In this document: positions 25,409-34,918 of the stretch, one piece after another
Layout of the letters: each line of letters opens with the position of its first letter
Numbering within the stretch: position 1 is the stretch's first letter
Origin: Lutibacter sp. A80
GTDB taxonomy: Bacteria > Bacteroidota > Bacteroidia > Flavobacteriales > Flavobacteriaceae
Length of the DNA stretch: 64,000 nt
Direction of reading: 5' to 3'
Assembly (NCBI RefSeq): GCF_022429645.1
Contig: NZ_CP092480.1
Location: 957,501 to 1,021,500, forward strand
Program-made: the position numbers and the translations under genes
The notes under the pieces: model-generated
Told to the model about the DNA's origin: nothing
The model's input: only the letters and a program-made list of their open reading frames with translations
Database searches by the model: none

Positions 25409-26170
25409 ATGATAAAAATTAGTATAATTGGCGGTGGTAATGTTGCATACCATTTAACAGCTATTTTATTAAAAACACCCACTGTTAAACTGGTTGAAGT
25501 TTATAATAGAACATTAGATAAAATTCAATATTTAAAACATAAAACAGCTATAACGGCAAATTTAAACACGTTAAAAGACGCTGATATTTATATAATTTGT
25601 GTTTCAGATAATGCAATTGAAGAAGTATCAAAACAATTAAACCTTAACAATAAATTAGTAGTCCACACATCTGGAAGTGTTGCTATAGACGAATTAAAAT
25701 GCAATGCGAATAAAGGTGTTTTTTATTTATTACAATCTTTTTCTAAAGATAAAAATGTCGACTTTTCTAACATTCCAATTTGTTTAGAAGCTGAAACTAA
25801 AAAAGATTTAGAATTACTAGAAACATTAGCTCAAACAATTTCAAAAAACAGTTATCATATAAATTCAAGCCAACGTAGAAACATACATGTTTCAGCAGTT
25901 TTTATTAATAATTTTGTAAATCATCTTTATTATATTGGCAACCAAATTTGTAGTAATAACAATGTTCCTTTTGAAATTTTACAACCGCTAATTAAAGAAA
26001 CTGCTTTAAAAATTGAAACATTAACACCCTTTGAAGCACAAACAGGACCCGCAAAAAGAAACGATACTAAAACCTTAAAAAAACACGAGGCAATGTTAAG
26101 TAAAAATCAAAAAGAAATTTATAAATTGCTATCCCAATCTATTTACAATACCTATGGAAAAAAGTTATAA
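25409..26170 (+). CDS. Rossmann-fold protein with DUF2520 domain
   Basis: A 253-residue protein. The N-terminal dinucleotide-binding motif IIGGGNVAYHLTAILL heads a Rossmann domain like F420/NADP oxidoreductases (DADIYIICVSDNAIEEV). The C-terminal half is the all-helical DUF2520 domain (NIHVSAVFINNFVNHLY). No substrate is known for the family. It overlaps the following HAD gene by 17 bp, and the same pairing is, as far as I recall, common in flavobacteria. Confidence 0.82.
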   Translation: MIKISIIGGGNVAYHLTAILLKTPTVKLVEVYNRTLDKIQYLKHKTAITANLNTLKDADIYIICVSDNAIEEVSKQLNLNNKLVVHTSGSVAIDELKCNANKGVFYLLQSFSKDKNVDFSNIPICLEAETKKDLELLETLAQTISKNSYHINSSQRRNIHVSAVFINNFVNHLYYIGNQICSNNNVPFEILQPLIKETALKIETLTPFEAQTGPAKRNDTKTLKKHEAMLSKNQKEIYKLLSQSIYNTYGKKL

Positions 26171-26681
26171 AGAAATAATGCCACAAATTAACACCTTTAT
26201 TTTTGATGTAGACGGTGTTTTAACCAATGGTTTAATTACCATAACTACTAATGGAGAGCTTATTAGAAATATGAGCGTTAAAGATGGTTATGCCCTTAAA
26301 ACTGCTGTTGATAGTGGTTATAATGTATGTATTATTTCTGGAGGAAGTAACGAAGGTGTTCGCGCACGTTTAGAAGGTTTAGGCATTAACGATATTTATT
26401 TAGGCACACATACTAAAATTGTTCAGTTAAACGAATATCTTTCTAAAAACAATATCAACCCAGAAAACGTGTTATACATGGGAGATGACATACCAGATTA
26501 TCCTGTTATGAAAATAGTTGGATTGCCCTGCTGCCCAAAAGATGCTGTATCAGAAATCCAAGGAATAGCTAAATATGTATCACAAAAAAAAGGAGGAACT
26601 GGTTGTGTTAGAGATGTTATTGAACAAGTTTTAAAAGTTCAAGGAAAATGGACTCAGCAATTTAATGCACAAACAGATTAA
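26154..26681 (+). CDS. HAD phosphatase of the KdsC type
   Basis: A 175-residue hydrolase with the nucleophile motif FDVDGVLTNG (residues about 14-23), the second motif IISGGSNEGV and the third MGDDIPDYPVM. The lack of a cap domain and the size match 3-deoxy-manno-octulosonate-8-phosphate phosphatase (KdsC), a step in Kdo/LPS synthesis. Activity on another sugar phosphate remains possible. It is cotranscribed with the DUF2520 gene. The ATG at 26154 or the one at 26178 (MPQIN) could be the start. Confidence 0.82.
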   Translation: MEKSYKEIMPQINTFIFDVDGVLTNGLITITTNGELIRNMSVKDGYALKTAVDSGYNVCIISGGSNEGVRARLEGLGINDIYLGTHTKIVQLNEYLSKNNINPENVLYMGDDIPDYPVMKIVGLPCCPKDAVSEIQGIAKYVSQKKGGTGCVRDVIEQVLKVQGKWTQQFNAQTD

Positions 26682-26722
26682 TATATTAAACCAAACATAA
26701 ATAACTATATAATTAATAAAAT

Positions 26723-26763
26723 AAACTGTTTAAAATAATTACTATTTTTAAACAGTTTTTTTA
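26723..26763 (+). terminator. Terminator after the KdsC-like gene
   Basis: AAACTGTTTAAAA pairs with TTTTTAAACAGTTT, followed by a T run. Confidence 0.7.
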
Positions 26764-26783
26764 ACTACTAAAACCAAATACTC

Positions 26784-27218
26784 ATGAAAAAAACAATCTC
26801 AATTTTAAGCTGTTTATTCTTTATTGGAATTTTGTCAGTACAATCGCAATCTATTTTTGGAAAATGGAAAACAATTGATGATCAAACAGGTAATGAAAAA
26901 TCTATTGTAGAAATTTATCAAAAAGATGGTAAAGCATATGCTAAAATTGTAAAACTTCTTGAAAAAGGAAACGAAAATAAAGTATGTGAAGAATGTAAAG
27001 GCGCTAAAAAAAATAAACCTATGGTTGGCATGGAAATAATTGATGGCCTTTCCAAAGATGGTGACGAATGGAATGATGCTAAAATATTAGATCCTAAAAC
27101 TGGTAAAGAATATAAATGCTATATAACATTAGAAGATCCAAATAAACTTAAAGTAAGAGGTTATGTTGGTTTTGCTTTACTTGGAAGATCTCAATATTGG
27201 CATAGAGTTACTGAATAA
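26784..27218 (+). CDS. Secreted DUF2147 protein
   Basis: A 144-residue protein with signal peptide MKKTISILSCLFFIGILSVQSQS, then a beta-barrel-like domain (FGKWKTIDDQTGNEKSIVEIY.. and ..KLKVRGYVGFALLGRSQYWHRV) typical of DUF2147. A CEEC pair lies in the middle. The domain is periplasmic with no proven activity. Its stop lies 18 nt from the stop of the convergent pcm gene. Confidence 0.82.
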   Translation: MKKTISILSCLFFIGILSVQSQSIFGKWKTIDDQTGNEKSIVEIYQKDGKAYAKIVKLLEKGNENKVCEECKGAKKNKPMVGMEIIDGLSKDGDEWNDAKILDPKTGKEYKCYITLEDPNKLKVRGYVGFALLGRSQYWHRVTE

Positions 27219-27236
27219 CTAAAAATTTAACCAATG

Positions 27237-27878
27237 CTAATTCTTTTCTTTTAGCATTGGTACAAATTTAAAATCTCCCAACTCATGTTTTTCAAAAACT
27301 TTTTCTCCTGTTCTTACAAATAAAGTCATTATTTGAACCTTATCACCTACAGGAATAACTAACCTACCTCCTATTTTTAATTGAGATAATAAAGGTTTTG
27401 GTACATAAGGAGCACCTGCAGTTACTATAATACCTTCAAAAGGAGCTTCATCTGGCAATCCTTTATACCCATCACCAAAAATTATTTTTTTAGGTTTATA
27501 ACTTAATTTAGGTAAAAAAAATTTCGTTTTTTTAAATAATTCTTTTTGACGTTCAATAGTATAAACCCTTGCACCTATTTCAAGCAAAACCGCTGTTTGA
27601 TATCCAGAACCTGTACCAATTTCTAAAATTTTATCGTTTGGCTTAACATTTAACAATTCTGTTTGAAACGCTACTGTATAAGGTTGTGAAATTGTTTGAT
27701 CAGCAGCAATAGGAAAAGCTTTATCTTGATAAGCAAAATTTTCAAATCCAGAATCCATAAATAAATGTCGTGGCACAGAAGCTATAGCTTTTAAAACATG
27801 AGTATCTGTAATTCCTTTTTCTTTAATTGTCTCTACTAATTGATTTCTAAGTCCTTGATGTTTGAGCGTATCTTTCAC
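27237..27878 (-). CDS. pcm: Protein-L-isoaspartate O-methyltransferase
   Basis: A 213-residue SAM-dependent enzyme that starts repair of isoaspartyl residues in damaged proteins. The SAM-binding motif is ILEIGTGSGYQTAVLLEIG and the post-motif is GIIVTAGAPYVPKPLLSQL. The Pcm-specific N-terminal segment SVPRHLFMD..AYQDKAFPI..QTISQPYTVA is present. Normal length and no signal peptide, so cytosolic. Confidence 0.93.
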   Translation of the reverse strand: MKDTLKHQGLRNQLVETIKEKGITDTHVLKAIASVPRHLFMDSGFENFAYQDKAFPIAADQTISQPYTVAFQTELLNVKPNDKILEIGTGSGYQTAVLLEIGARVYTIERQKELFKKTKFFLPKLSYKPKKIIFGDGYKGLPDEAPFEGIIVTAGAPYVPKPLLSQLKIGGRLVIPVGDKVQIMTLFVRTGEKVFEKHELGDFKFVPMLKEKN

Positions 27879-27930
27879 TATTATTTAAAATTTGAGATGC
27901 TAAAAATAGGAATAAATGCATAAAGATTGT

Positions 27931-27938
27931 TATTTTTG
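27931..27938 (+). promoter_or_regulatory. -7 box of the oxidoreductase gene
   Basis: TATTTTTG, 23 nt before the ATG at 27962. Confidence 0.4.
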
Positions 27939-27961
27939 TTTATATAAAATTATACATACTT

Positions 27962-28924
27962 ATGATGCTAAAAGCAGGAGTTTTAGGAGCCGGTCATCTA
28001 GGCAAAATTCACTTAAAATTATTAAATCAATCAAATAAATACGAATTAGTTGGATTTTATGATCCATTTGAAGAAAATGCAAAAAAAGTTTCGGAAGAAT
28101 TTGGTTATAAAAAATTCAATTCTGTACAAGAATTAATTGAAGCTGTAGACGTAGTTGATATTGTAACACCAACACTTTCTCATTTCGATTGTGCCAAAGA
28201 AGCAATAGAAAAAGGTAAACATATTTTTATTGAAAAACCCATTACAAAAACAATTGAAGAAGCTGAAGCAATTTTAAATTTAGCTAGTAAACACAGTGTA
28301 AAAGGACAAGTTGGGCACGTAGAACGTTTTAACCCTGCTTTTACAGCTGTTAAAAGTACGATAGTAAATCCCATGTTTATTGAAACACATAGATTGGCAG
28401 AATTTAACCCAAGAGGTACCGACGTACCAGTTGTTTTAGATTTAATGATTCACGATATTGATATTATACTAAGTGTTGTAAAATCAAAAGTAAAAAGTGT
28501 ACATGCTAGTGGGGTTTCTGTAATTAGTGATACACCAGATATAGCTAACGCACGTATAGAATTTGAAAATGGTTGTGTCGCTAACTTAACTGCAAGTAGA
28601 ATTTCATTAAAAAATATGCGAAAATCTCGTTTTTTCCAAAAAGATGCCTATATAGCTGTTGACTTTTTTGAAAAAGCCACTGAAGTTGTAAAAATGAAAG
28701 ATGCTCCAAAAACACCAGGAGATTTTGATATGATTTTACAAAACGCAGAAGGTGTAAAAAAACAAATCTATTTTGAAAACCCTACAGTTGCTGCTAATAA
28801 TGCAATTTTAGATGAGTTAGAAACTTTTGCAGATGCAATTGTAAATAACACAACACCAATAGTTACTTTAGAACAAGGTACCGAAGCCTTACGTGTTGCA
28901 CATATGATTATCAACGATTTTTAA
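27962..28924 (+). CDS. Gfo/Idh/MocA-family NAD(P) oxidoreductase
   Basis: A 320-residue dehydrogenase. The N-terminal Rossmann motif is GVLGAGHLGKIHLK. The EKPIT signature (FIEKPITKT) that closes the cofactor site is present, then an alpha/beta substrate domain with a histidine-rich stretch (LDLMIHDIDIILS). The family acts mostly on sugars or cyclic polyols; the substrate is not clear here. It is followed after 29 bp by a 3-hydroxyacyl-CoA dehydrogenase on the same strand, probably co-transcribed. Confidence 0.86.
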   Translation: MMLKAGVLGAGHLGKIHLKLLNQSNKYELVGFYDPFEENAKKVSEEFGYKKFNSVQELIEAVDVVDIVTPTLSHFDCAKEAIEKGKHIFIEKPITKTIEEAEAILNLASKHSVKGQVGHVERFNPAFTAVKSTIVNPMFIETHRLAEFNPRGTDVPVVLDLMIHDIDIILSVVKSKVKSVHASGVSVISDTPDIANARIEFENGCVANLTASRISLKNMRKSRFFQKDAYIAVDFFEKATEVVKMKDAPKTPGDFDMILQNAEGVKKQIYFENPTVAANNAILDELETFADAIVNNTTPIVTLEQGTEALRVAHMIINDF

Positions 28925-28953
28925 AATAAAAACCTAACTTTAACATTATAATT

Positions 28954-29841
28954 ATGAAAAATATAGCTGTAATTGGAGCGGGAACAATGGGTAATGGAAT
29001 TGCTCATGTATTTGCACAAAATAATTATAATGTACACTTAATTGATATTTCACAAGAAGCAATTAACAAAGGAATTTTAACAATTACTAAAAATTTAGAT
29101 AGACTTTTAGTAAAAGAAAAAATCTCGAAAACTGTAAAAACGCAAACATTAACTAATATTACATCATATACTTCAATAGCCGAAGGTGTTAAAAATGTAG
29201 ATTTAGTAATTGAAGCTGCTACGGAAAATTTAGATTTAAAATTAAATATTTTTAAACAATTAGATGAAGCTACTCCAAAAAAAGCGATTTTAGCTTCAAA
29301 TACTTCTTCAATTTCAATTACTCAAATTGCAGCAGTTACTAAAAGACCAGAAAAAGTAATTGGAATGCATTTTATGAATCCGGTTCCAATTATGAAATTA
29401 GTTGAAATAATTAGAGGATACAACACCTCTAATGAAACAACAAATACAATTATGAAGCTTTCAGAAAGCGTACATAAAGTTCCGGTAGAAGTAAATGATT
29501 ACCCTGGTTTTGTAGCAAATAGAATTTTAATGCCAATGTTAAACGAGGCAATTGAAACGCTTTACAATGGTGTTGCTGGAGTTCATGAAATAGATACTGT
29601 AATGAAATTAGGAATGGCACATCCAATGGGACCATTACAATTAGCTGATTTTATTGGTTTAGACGTTTGCCTTTCTATACTAAATGTAATGCATAATGGC
29701 TTTAAAAACCCTAAATATGCGCCTTGTCCATTATTAGTAAATATGGTTTTAGCTGGTAAATTAGGGGTTAAATCTGGTGAAGGGTTTTACGATTATTCCG
29801 AAACCAAAAAGGCCGAAAAAATAGCAAAACAATTTATATAA
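28954..29841 (+). CDS. 3-hydroxybutyryl/3-hydroxyacyl-CoA dehydrogenase
   Basis: A 295-residue NAD-dependent enzyme that oxidises 3-hydroxyacyl-CoA in fatty-acid or butanoate metabolism. The NAD motif is IAVIGAGTMGNGIAHVFAQ, the catalytic His lies in VIGMHFMNPVPIMKLVEI, and the C-terminal helical domain (YPGFVANRILMPMLNEAI) is complete. It is a stand-alone dehydrogenase without a fused hydratase. Confidence 0.92.
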   Translation: MKNIAVIGAGTMGNGIAHVFAQNNYNVHLIDISQEAINKGILTITKNLDRLLVKEKISKTVKTQTLTNITSYTSIAEGVKNVDLVIEAATENLDLKLNIFKQLDEATPKKAILASNTSSISITQIAAVTKRPEKVIGMHFMNPVPIMKLVEIIRGYNTSNETTNTIMKLSESVHKVPVEVNDYPGFVANRILMPMLNEAIETLYNGVAGVHEIDTVMKLGMAHPMGPLQLADFIGLDVCLSILNVMHNGFKNPKYAPCPLLVNMVLAGKLGVKSGEGFYDYSETKKAEKIAKQFI

Positions 29842-29856
29842 TACTTATTTTAACTA

Positions 29857-29890
29857 AAAAAAAACCTTTCCAAAATTGGAAAGGTTTTTT
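29857..29890. terminator. Bidirectional terminator
   Basis: AACCTTTCC pairs with GGAAAGGTT, flanked by A and T runs. It serves the dehydrogenase (plus) and, five bases away, the convergent gene at 29895. Confidence 0.8.
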
Positions 29891-29894
29891 AATA

Positions 29895-30281
29895 TTATAA
29901 ATACTTTAAGAAAAAATCCATCATATCTTCTTTTAAATCATAATGCATTTTTACAAAAGTTTTCATTTCATCTCTTAATAATGTTTGTTTCTCTGGAAAT
30001 TTTACTTCTGAATCTTCTTGATATTTAATTTGTGCAATCTCTCGTTTTTTCATTCTAATCCTGTGCCTCAATTGTCCCATTACTTCTCTTTCACGAATTA
30101 TTTTATTTTGAAACCCCTCAAGTTGAACCATTACATTGCTTCCAAGTTTTCGCATAGCAACATGTTCTAACTTTTCTTCGAAATAATCCATTTCACTTTC
30201 TTGAAATTTCAACTCTCTTTTCCAAACTTCAAGATTGAAGTTTAGATCACTTAAAAATAATAACTGACTCTCCATATTCAA
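29895..30281 (-). CDS. Coiled-coil protein of unknown function
   Basis: A 128-residue, highly charged helical protein with heptad-like spacing over most of its length (LEHVAMRKLGSNVMVQLEGF, then IIREREVMGQLRHRIRMKKREIAQI). No signal peptide, membrane segment or catalytic motif. I know no function; the shape suggests a structural or adaptor protein. Confidence 0.7.
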   Translation of the reverse strand: MNMESQLLFLSDLNFNLEVWKRELKFQESEMDYFEEKLEHVAMRKLGSNVMVQLEGFQNKIIREREVMGQLRHRIRMKKREIAQIKYQEDSEVKFPEKQTLLRDEMKTFVKMHYDLKEDMMDFFLKYL

Positions 30282-30383
30282 TTGCTTTAAATTTTATATA
30301 ATAAATTTCGGACTTTTAATTTAGATTTTATCTGATATAAATCATATATAAAAAATAATTAAGACCTACTATAAAGATATAAA

Positions 30384-30415
30384 AAAAGTGTTTTAATAAA
30401 AATTAAAACACTTTT
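30384..30415 (-). terminator. Terminator of the ABC export operon
   Basis: AAAAGTGTTTTAAT (30384-30397) pairs perfectly with ATTAAAACACTTTT (30402-30415), 22 nt after the adaptor gene's stop. Confidence 0.8.
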
Positions 30416-30436
30416 AAAAATTTGTTAAATAGCTAA

Positions 30437-31552
30437 TTAATTATCAGAGTTTTCGTCATCTTCTTTTTTAGATGTTTTATTCCAAATTTTAATTTCGTCA
30501 TCTAAAGTTACACCTGATAAAACTTCAACATTAATTCCATCAGAAATTCCAAGCTCTACATCACGTTTTTCAAATTCTTGATCTCCTACTTTTACTTCAA
30601 CATAAGGCGTTTCTGTTTTTTTATCGAACTGTAATAATGCTTCTTTAATAGAAAGTACACTATCTTTTTTATCTAAAACTATATCTGCATTTGCACTATA
30701 ACCTGCTCTAACAAAAAATTCATCATCTAGTGTTACATCTCCTTTTATTTTAAACTGAACTGCTCCATTTTCTTCAGTACCTTTTGGGGCAATAAAATTT
30801 AATTTTGCTGGATATTTTTTATTTTCAATAGCTCCTAAAGAAATTTCTAAAACTGTTCCATTTTTAATTTTACCTACTTCAGCTTCATCAACTTGACCTT
30901 CAAAAATCATTTTAGTCATATCTGCAATGGTAGCAATTGTAGTACCTGCATTAAAAGTATTACTTTCAATTACTTGGTTACCTTTGCGCACTGGAATTTC
31001 TAAAATAGTACCAGAAATTTCAGCTTTTACATTTGTATTGGCAGTTTGCCCCATACCAGCAGCTGAACCTTTTTTAATAATTTGAAGGTTATCTTTAGCA
31101 TTTTCCAAATCTTGTTGAGCGCTATTATAACTTAATTCTGCAGCTTCAAACTCTGAACGTGCTTTTACCCCTTTTTCAAATAAACCTTTTATTCTTTCGT
31201 AATTAGTTTTAGCATTATCAAAACGTAATTGAGCAGTTTTAACGCTTCCTTGTGCACTGTTTAAACTTTGTACATTTGGTACAACTCTAATAGTTGCAAT
31301 TAAATCTCCAACGGCAACTTCAGCTCCTTCCTCAACAAAAATTTCTTCAATAATACCAGATACTTTTGGTTTTATTTCAGCTTCTTCTAAAGGTACAACT
31401 TTACCTGTTGCAACAGTTTTTTTAACAATATTTGTTGTAAAAGGTGTTTCTGTTTCATATTGAATTGGAGATTGGCTATTTTTTGCCCCAAACCAAAGTA
31501 AAACTGCTATAAGCGCTACTGCTATTCCTCCAAAAATTAATGTTTTTTTCAT
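30437..31552 (-). CDS. MacA-like periplasmic adaptor of an ABC exporter
   Basis: A 371-residue membrane-fusion protein. The N-terminal anchor is MKKTLIFGGIAVALIAVLLWFGA. It then has a split lipoyl domain (IKPKVSGIIEEIFVEEGAEV and AEISGTILEIPVRKGNQVI) flanking a coiled-coil hairpin (about 90-160) and a beta-barrel domain. It is the last gene of a four-gene operon with an ABC ATPase and two permeases, the layout of MacAB-type tripartite systems. No outer-membrane channel gene is nearby. Confidence 0.88.
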   Translation of the reverse strand: MKKTLIFGGIAVALIAVLLWFGAKNSQSPIQYETETPFTTNIVKKTVATGKVVPLEEAEIKPKVSGIIEEIFVEEGAEVAVGDLIATIRVVPNVQSLNSAQGSVKTAQLRFDNAKTNYERIKGLFEKGVKARSEFEAAELSYNSAQQDLENAKDNLQIIKKGSAAGMGQTANTNVKAEISGTILEIPVRKGNQVIESNTFNAGTTIATIADMTKMIFEGQVDEAEVGKIKNGTVLEISLGAIENKKYPAKLNFIAPKGTEENGAVQFKIKGDVTLDDEFFVRAGYSANADIVLDKKDSVLSIKEALLQFDKKTETPYVEVKVGDQEFEKRDVELGISDGINVEVLSGVTLDDEIKIWNKTSKKEDDENSDN

Positions 31553-31649
31553 TAGTTGATAATTTACTTGTTTCTATTCGTTTATTTAATGAGTGAAAAA
31601 TTGAATTATTAAAAAAATTCGTTATTCTTCATTATTAATTCATCCTTAT

Positions 31650-32894
31650 TTACTCTTCTCTTAATGCTTCTATTGGTCTTATACTAACTGCTGTTTGTGC
31701 TGGAATTAGTCCTATTAATGTTCCTAAAACAACTAGTGTAATTGCTGCAATTATTACTACAGGAATATCTACTGTTGGATTGCTTAAAACTGCTTCTGGA
31801 CCACTTCCTATTGTTGCATCAATTAACATTAACACGAGACCTCCAAAAATAATTCCTAAGGCACCAGCAATACTAGTTAAAAATACAGATTCTAAAATTA
31901 TCTGTCTTTTTATTTCCCAAGGTTTGGCTCCTAAAGCACGCCTAATTCCTATTTCATTAGTTCTTTCTTTTACTGTAATTAAAAGTATATTACCTATGGC
32001 GAAAACACCTGCAATTAAGGTAGCAATACCTACAAACCAAGTTAAAAATTGCATTCCTGTTAAAAAGCCTGTTACTTGTTTTATCATTTCACCTAAATTA
32101 AAACTACCAAAAGCTCTTTCATCCTCTGGATGTACCTTGTGTAGGTTTCTTAAAAGTAATTTTACATCTGCTTCTATTTGTGTAATATCATATTCTGGCT
32201 TACCTGTAACCATCATCCAACCAACATTATCTCCTTTATTGTATACTTGTTGATATGTAGTAAATGGTATATGAATATTTCCTTGTGGACCTCCTCCTCC
32301 AACTTGACCTTCTTTATACATACCAACAACTTTATAATTTATGTTGTTAATTTTAATATAGGTACCAATTGGGTAGACATCAATATCGAAAAGTTGTTTG
32401 TAAATTTCTTCTTCAATTACACATACTTTTCTTTTTTCTTTAATATCGTTATCGTTTATAAATCTACCATAAACTAAATCTTTCTTTTGTACATTATCTA
32501 ATTCTGGAAAATCTCCAAAAACACCAAATGTTCCAGATTTAAAATTATTAATTGCCAATGCTTGTGTTTGATGACGTGGTACAACAAATTCTAAACCTTC
32601 AATTTCATTTTTAATATTTTCTAAATCAGACATTTTTAATGTTAATGATTTTCCTTCTTGAAATCCTTTAAAAGGTTTACTTGTTTGTTGTGCCCAAATA
32701 AAAACACTATTTGTAGCAAAGGTTCCAAATAATTTATTAAAATTGTTTTCTACACCTCTTGCTGCACCTAATAAAACAACTAATAAAAATATACCCCACA
32801 TTACACCTATTATGGTAATACCAGTTCGCATTTTGTTTTTACGTATACTGCTGTATATTTCTTGCCAGGTGTCTGAATCAAATAAAAATTTCAT
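31650..32894 (-). CDS. ABC transporter permease, MacB/FtsX type (second)
   Basis: A 414-residue protein. TM1 near 20-42 (RTGITIIGVMWGIFLLVVLLG) is followed by a MacB-type periplasmic core domain of about 230 residues and three C-terminal TMs in the FtsX domain (TNEIGIRRALGAKPWEIKRQ is the cytoplasmic coupling helix). The ATPase is a separate protein, so this is half of what E. coli carries as one MacB chain. It starts 2 nt after the first permease's stop. Confidence 0.88.
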   Translation of the reverse strand: MKFLFDSDTWQEIYSSIRKNKMRTGITIIGVMWGIFLLVVLLGAARGVENNFNKLFGTFATNSVFIWAQQTSKPFKGFQEGKSLTLKMSDLENIKNEIEGLEFVVPRHQTQALAINNFKSGTFGVFGDFPELDNVQKKDLVYGRFINDNDIKEKRKVCVIEEEIYKQLFDIDVYPIGTYIKINNINYKVVGMYKEGQVGGGGPQGNIHIPFTTYQQVYNKGDNVGWMMVTGKPEYDITQIEADVKLLLRNLHKVHPEDERAFGSFNLGEMIKQVTGFLTGMQFLTWFVGIATLIAGVFAIGNILLITVKERTNEIGIRRALGAKPWEIKRQIILESVFLTSIAGALGIIFGGLVLMLIDATIGSGPEAVLSNPTVDIPVVIIAAITLVVLGTLIGLIPAQTAVSIRPIEALREE

Positions 32895-32896
32895 AA

Positions 32897-34126
32897 TTAT
32901 TCGTCGTTTAATGCTACAATTGGTTTTATACTCGCTGCTCTTTTAGCAGGAATATAACCTGCAATGGTACCTGCAATAACCAGTACTATAGTTGCACCAA
33001 CTACTACATAAGTTTCTACACTTGGATTTAAAATAAAGTACTTTTCTAAAGTATCACCTAGTGCTTTTAATGTAAAAACCCCTAACATAAGACCAGAGTA
33101 ACCTGCAATAGCTGTTACAAATATAGATTCAAGCATAATCATACTTACAATAGAAGCTGGTGTTGCTCCTAAAGCTTTTCTAATACCTAGTTCTTTAGTA
33201 CGTTCTTTAACAATATATACCATTATATTACTTATACCTATTACGCCAGCTACCAAAGTACCAATTCCAATAAATAGAATTATTACATTTAAAACTCCCA
33301 TAAATTGTTGTACATTTTTTGTACCTTCTGCATAATTTCTAACTCTAATTGCACCTTGATCTCTAGGATCTACATTATGTTTTTCTTTTAGAACTTTAGT
33401 TAATAAATTACTAAATGCTAAGGCTTGATCTACATTTAAATCTGGACTAAAAGTCATTCCAATATAATCAACTTCATCATTTGGTTTGTACATTCCTTGA
33501 AACGTTGAAAAAGGAGCATAAATATAACGTTCATCATTATCTCCACCAGGATCTTTAAAAACACCTACAACTTTATATGAAATACCTTCAATATTTAAAT
33601 CTTTTCCAATAGCGCTTAAACTTCCAAACAAATCTTTTTCAACAAGTCTACCAATAGCAACAACTTTAGATTTTCTTTCAATATCTAGATACGTTAAAAA
33701 TCTACCATCTATTATTTCAGATGATTCTAAAGGTTGATAATCTGGATAAACACCTCTAATTTGGTATCTATTTTGTTCACCTTTATAAATTACTTGCATA
33801 TTTTTTTCAATGTTCGGACTAAAAAATTGAATTTTATCTCCAAACTTTTCATTTATAAATTTAGAATCTTCATTTCTAAACTGAATTCTTCTTCCACTCT
33901 GTAAACCCTTGTATGGTTTTGTTGTTAATCCTGAATTTATATAAATTGAGTTTTGAGAATCTCCTGCAAATTGCTCTTCAAACGTATGTTTTAATCCATT
34001 TCCTACTCCAAACAATAGTGTAAATAACAAGATAGCAAATGCTATTGTAAAACCAGACAGTGCTGTTCTAAGTTTGTTTTTATTTAAGGACTGGAAAATT
34101 TCTCTCCAACGATCTAAATCGAACAT
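32897..34126 (-). CDS. ABC transporter permease, MacB/FtsX type (first)
   Basis: A 409-residue paralogue of the next gene with the same four-TM layout: TM1 (TALSGFTIAFAILLFTLLFG), a periplasmic MacB core domain, and an FtsX domain with coupling helix TKELGIRKALGATPASIV. The two permeases probably form a heterodimer with the shared ATPase encoded just upstream. Substrates of such exporters include antimicrobial peptides, lipoproteins and macrolides; which applies is unknown. Confidence 0.88.
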   Translation of the reverse strand: MFDLDRWREIFQSLNKNKLRTALSGFTIAFAILLFTLLFGVGNGLKHTFEEQFAGDSQNSIYINSGLTTKPYKGLQSGRRIQFRNEDSKFINEKFGDKIQFFSPNIEKNMQVIYKGEQNRYQIRGVYPDYQPLESSEIIDGRFLTYLDIERKSKVVAIGRLVEKDLFGSLSAIGKDLNIEGISYKVVGVFKDPGGDNDERYIYAPFSTFQGMYKPNDEVDYIGMTFSPDLNVDQALAFSNLLTKVLKEKHNVDPRDQGAIRVRNYAEGTKNVQQFMGVLNVIILFIGIGTLVAGVIGISNIMVYIVKERTKELGIRKALGATPASIVSMIMLESIFVTAIAGYSGLMLGVFTLKALGDTLEKYFILNPSVETYVVVGATIVLVIAGTIAGYIPAKRAASIKPIVALNDE

Positions 34127-34128
34127 AA

Positions 34129-34821
34129 TTAAGCAGTTACTTTTTTATTGGTTCTTTCATCACTAATAATAACGCCATCTTTTAAACGAACAATTCTATC
34201 TGTTTGTTCTGCAATCTCTTCTTCGTGTGTAATAACAAAAACGGTCATCCCTTCTTTATTAATTTCTTTTAACATTTCCATAACGGAATTTGATGTTGAA
34301 GAATCAAGCGCTCCTGTTGGCTCATCGGCTAAAACAACTTTTGGTTTTGTTGCTAAGGCTCTTGCAATGGCAACACGTTGTTTTTGACCTCCAGATAATT
34401 CGCTTGGCAAATGTGTAGCCCATTCTTTTAGCCCAACTTTATCTAAGTATTGCATCGCAATTTCAAGTCGTTCTTTTCTAGCAACTCCTTGATAGTATAA
34501 TGGTAAAGCTACATTTTCTAACGCACTTTTATACGTAATTAGGTTAAATGATTGAAAAATAAAACCTAAAAATTTATTTCTTAAAACGGCTGCTTTTTTT
34601 TCATTTAAGTTTTCTATTTTTTGTCCGTTTAAATAATAATTACCTTCATCGTGTGTGTCTAATAAACCAACAATATTTAATAAAGTTGATTTTCCAGATC
34701 CGGATGAACCCATAATAGATACAAATTCCCCCTCTTTTATATGTAAGTCTAATCCTTTCAATACATGAAGAGAATCTTTACCTATTGGATAAGATTTGTG
34801 TAATTTTTCAATTTTAATCAT
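34129..34821 (-). CDS. ABC transporter ATPase, MacB/LolD type
   Basis: A 230-residue nucleotide-binding subunit. Walker A is [15 protein letters not shown] (about 38-52), the signature [15 protein letters not shown] and Walker [10 protein letters not shown]. The Q-loop is FQSFNLI and the switch His is in VFVITHEEE. It is the first gene of the exporter operon and lies 2 nt before the first permease. Confidence 0.92.
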   Translation of the reverse strand: MIKIEKLHKSYPIGKDSLHVLKGLDLHIKEGEFVSIMGSSGSGKSTLLNIVGLLDTHDEGNYYLNGQKIENLNEKKAAVLRNKFLGFIFQSFNLITYKSALENVALPLYYQGVARKERLEIAMQYLDKVGLKEWATHLPSELSGGQKQRVAIARALATKPKVVLADEPTGALDSSTSNSVMEMLKEINKEGMTVFVITHEEEIAEQTDRIVRLKDGVIISDERTNKKVTA

Positions 34822-34906
34822 TTGGTTGTTGTTTTAACTAAATTATAATTTGTTATTGAAACTAGCTAATAATACTTTGTTAAAAGAATCTTTTCCTTTA
34901 AATATG

Positions 34907-34914
34907 TAACTTTG
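34907..34914 (+). promoter_or_regulatory. -7 box of the DCC-family gene
   Basis: TAACTTTG ends only 4 nt before the GTG start at 34919, so the transcript may be leaderless. Confidence 0.4.
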
Positions 34915-34918
34915 CCAA

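Noticed and set aside
31780-32253. Plus-strand frames opposite the ABC permeases, uvrA, pta and fumarase genes
   Set aside because: They are long only because they mirror highly conserved coding genes; composition and lack of start signals mark them as shadows.
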